A DNA stretch of 64,000 nt from Dicaeum eximium (taxonomy: Eukaryota; Chordata; Aves; Passeriformes; Dicaeidae): the NCBI GenBank assembly GCA_013396995.1, contig VWZP01001589.1:2379069-2443068 (forward strand), given 5' to 3'. The notes under the pieces were generated by a model. It was given only the letters and a program-made list of their open reading frames with translations, was not told the origin of the DNA and ran no database searches. The translations under genes and the position numbers were made by a program. This document shows positions 62,540 to 64,000 of the stretch, one piece after another. Each line of letters opens with the position of its first letter. Position 1 is the stretch's first letter.

Positions 62540-63060
62540 TGTGAGGAGGGAGATGGGGGCAGAGGGAGAGGCAGATGACTTAAGGAGCAAGCTGGAGGGA
62601 AGAAACGAGGTGGTGTCTAATGGCTGCAGGTGGACAGCTGGTCCCTGGCCTGAGCTGATGCCATCTCTCTCACCAGGACATGGAGAAATTGCCAGTGGTG
62701 ACAGATGACAGTGGGAGAAACTGGGTTTCACAGGGGACTGAGGGGGAGGTGTCTGAGCAAGGGGCAGGCATGACAGCTGAAGGTTGTGCTGGGGACTTTT
62801 GGGCACATTGTACCTCCCAAGAACTGGGCATCCACTTTGGTAATGCCCTCCAAGGATGAGGATGTCACCAGTAGCAAAGTTGAGGTGGGATGCAGCAAAA
62901 CTGGGAGCAGTGAGGAAAAAGTGATTTGGGGCAGGCTGTTTATCTGAGTGGAGATAGGGTGGGGTGGGGAAAGGGGCGTAAGAGGGAAGTTAAAAAGGTG
63001 ATCAAGAAAGCAAAAAGGAAAGGATAAGGGAGAGGAAGATAAGGTGTAGAAACAGTGTTA
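62540..63060. other. G/A-rich stretch
   Basis: The plus strand is strongly purine-rich with many GGG and GAGG runs, starting at GAGGAGGGAGATGGGGG. It is low in CpG. No gene was identified. Composition alone may explain the proline/serine-rich frame on the minus strand. Confidence 0.6.
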
Positions 63061-64000
63061 TCTTGAGGTAGTTACAGAGCAGCCCAGCCTTGGCCACAGG
63101 CTCACAGCACCATTCAGGTCTCAGCCCAGCCTCCTGCTCACAGCCCTGAGGTCAGAATTAGTTGCTGCTGCCTTTGTCCAGTTGAAACTTGAAAAACTGG
63201 GGATCATCAGTTCCAGGATGCCTAAACTATTATCGGTCGTCTCACACACACCAAATTTCATCCCTGCATCCACAGCCCAGATGGCTGGAGGCAGTGGGGT
63301 GCTTCCCCTGGACACATTGGGCATGGACCTCCCTTACCAAAGCTGCACATTATGGCAATGCATCCCTCCAAAACTGTTTGGCATGTCCCCAATGACTATT
63401 TGAAAGCATCTCATCCTTTCTGCCCCTCCTTGTCCCCATATCTTAGGTCATCTGATGGACACAGACACAGGGCAGGGTTTGTAGGAGGTGAGTGACTCTA
63501 CAAATCAGGATCAACCAAAAATTTGCCACCGTTCACCTCACTTTAGCACTTTGCATTGAGCACTTTCCTGCAAAACTAAGGATAACATATAAGAAAGTGG
63601 TTTTAACTAGGATACAAATCATTTATGTAAACCAGGCTGCCTATCCAGTGTTTCAACTTTAATAAATTGTGACCTATTCATGACTTAACTCATTAAAAAT
63701 TTTGGTACCTAGTCATCTAATCACTCAGTTCTCTGCATTTATCAGATTAACCAGGACTACAGAGGCCCCATGTCCTTGCATTTCATTTTTGATTTACTAT
63801 TTACATTAAAAACTCTGTGATCCCAATGCCACCACCTCATCCTCAGGCAGCAAACTTTGTGATTTAACCACAGGAAATATTCTTTGTGCAGCCACAAGGC
63901 AGTAAAAGACCTAAAGAGGTCAGCAAGTCTAGGTCCTGCATCAAGGCCAGGGAAAATTACACATAAAAATAAACTGCCTAACCTGAAGACCTCTGGCTGT
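63061..64000. other. Intergenic sequence to the window end
   Basis: This has mixed composition, with overlapping 60-75 codon frames on both strands near 63120-63400 and no family match. Nothing else was recognised. Confidence 0.55.

Noticed and set aside
62519..63403. Overlapping short frames near the right end
   Set aside because: Proline/serine-rich frames reflect the G/A-rich strand. They have no conserved motif and no splice structure.
1..64000. CRISPR arrays, operons, prophage or other bacterial-type systems
   Set aside because: The sequence has spliced vertebrate genes, CR1 elements and long noncoding stretches. No direct-repeat arrays or dense co-directional ORFs exist.

Overview
The window is a vertebrate nuclear sequence, AT-rich, with large introns and intergenic DNA. 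It is almost certainly from a bird. The main reason is a set of degraded CR1 LINE fragments with the typical avian 3' end, plus a solo-LTR-like block whose start resembles avian endogenous-retrovirus LTRs. The species cannot be named from sequence alone. Ambiguous bases occur at 24547 and at 36663-36664.

Two protein-coding genes can be rebuilt exon by exon with consistent splice phases. FBXO15, an F-box protein, lies on the minus strand. Its ATG is at 35373 and its TGA ends at 10949; nine coding exons give 443 residues. TIMM21, the Tim21 subunit of the mitochondrial TIM23 import machinery, lies on the plus strand. Its ATG is at 36953 and its TAG ends at 42164; six coding exons give 242 residues. 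The genes are head to head, 1.6 kb apart between start codons, which is the order recalled for human 18q22.3. They look like a divergent pair, although their products act in unrelated places (SCF ubiquitin ligase versus inner mitochondrial membrane). A 5'-truncated CR1 (about 35668-36435) sits between the two CpG-rich promoter blocks.

Layout: 1 to about 9.9 kb is AT-rich flank beyond the 3' end of FBXO15, with no gene recognised. 10.9-35.4 kb is FBXO15, with CR1 remnants in introns 8 and 4 and the LTR-like block in intron 1. 35.3-37.3 kb is the divergent promoter region. 37.0-42.5 kb is TIMM21. 42.5-64 kb is intergenic. CYB5A would be the next gene by human synteny, but none of its exons was seen. 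The intergenic part holds a GC-richer block at 54.0-55.2 kb with a 223-codon unspliced ORF, a CR1 scrap, and a G/A-rich stretch near 62.5-63.1 kb.

No clearly new biological system was found. The observations most worth checking are the CR1 wedged into the divergent promoter, a candidate small first exon at 35598-35628 that is phase-compatible with TIMM21 exon 2, the intronic LTR, and a strong short hairpin at 5152-5197. All splice sites were assigned by eye from homology, phase and GT/AG. Transcript ends are not known.
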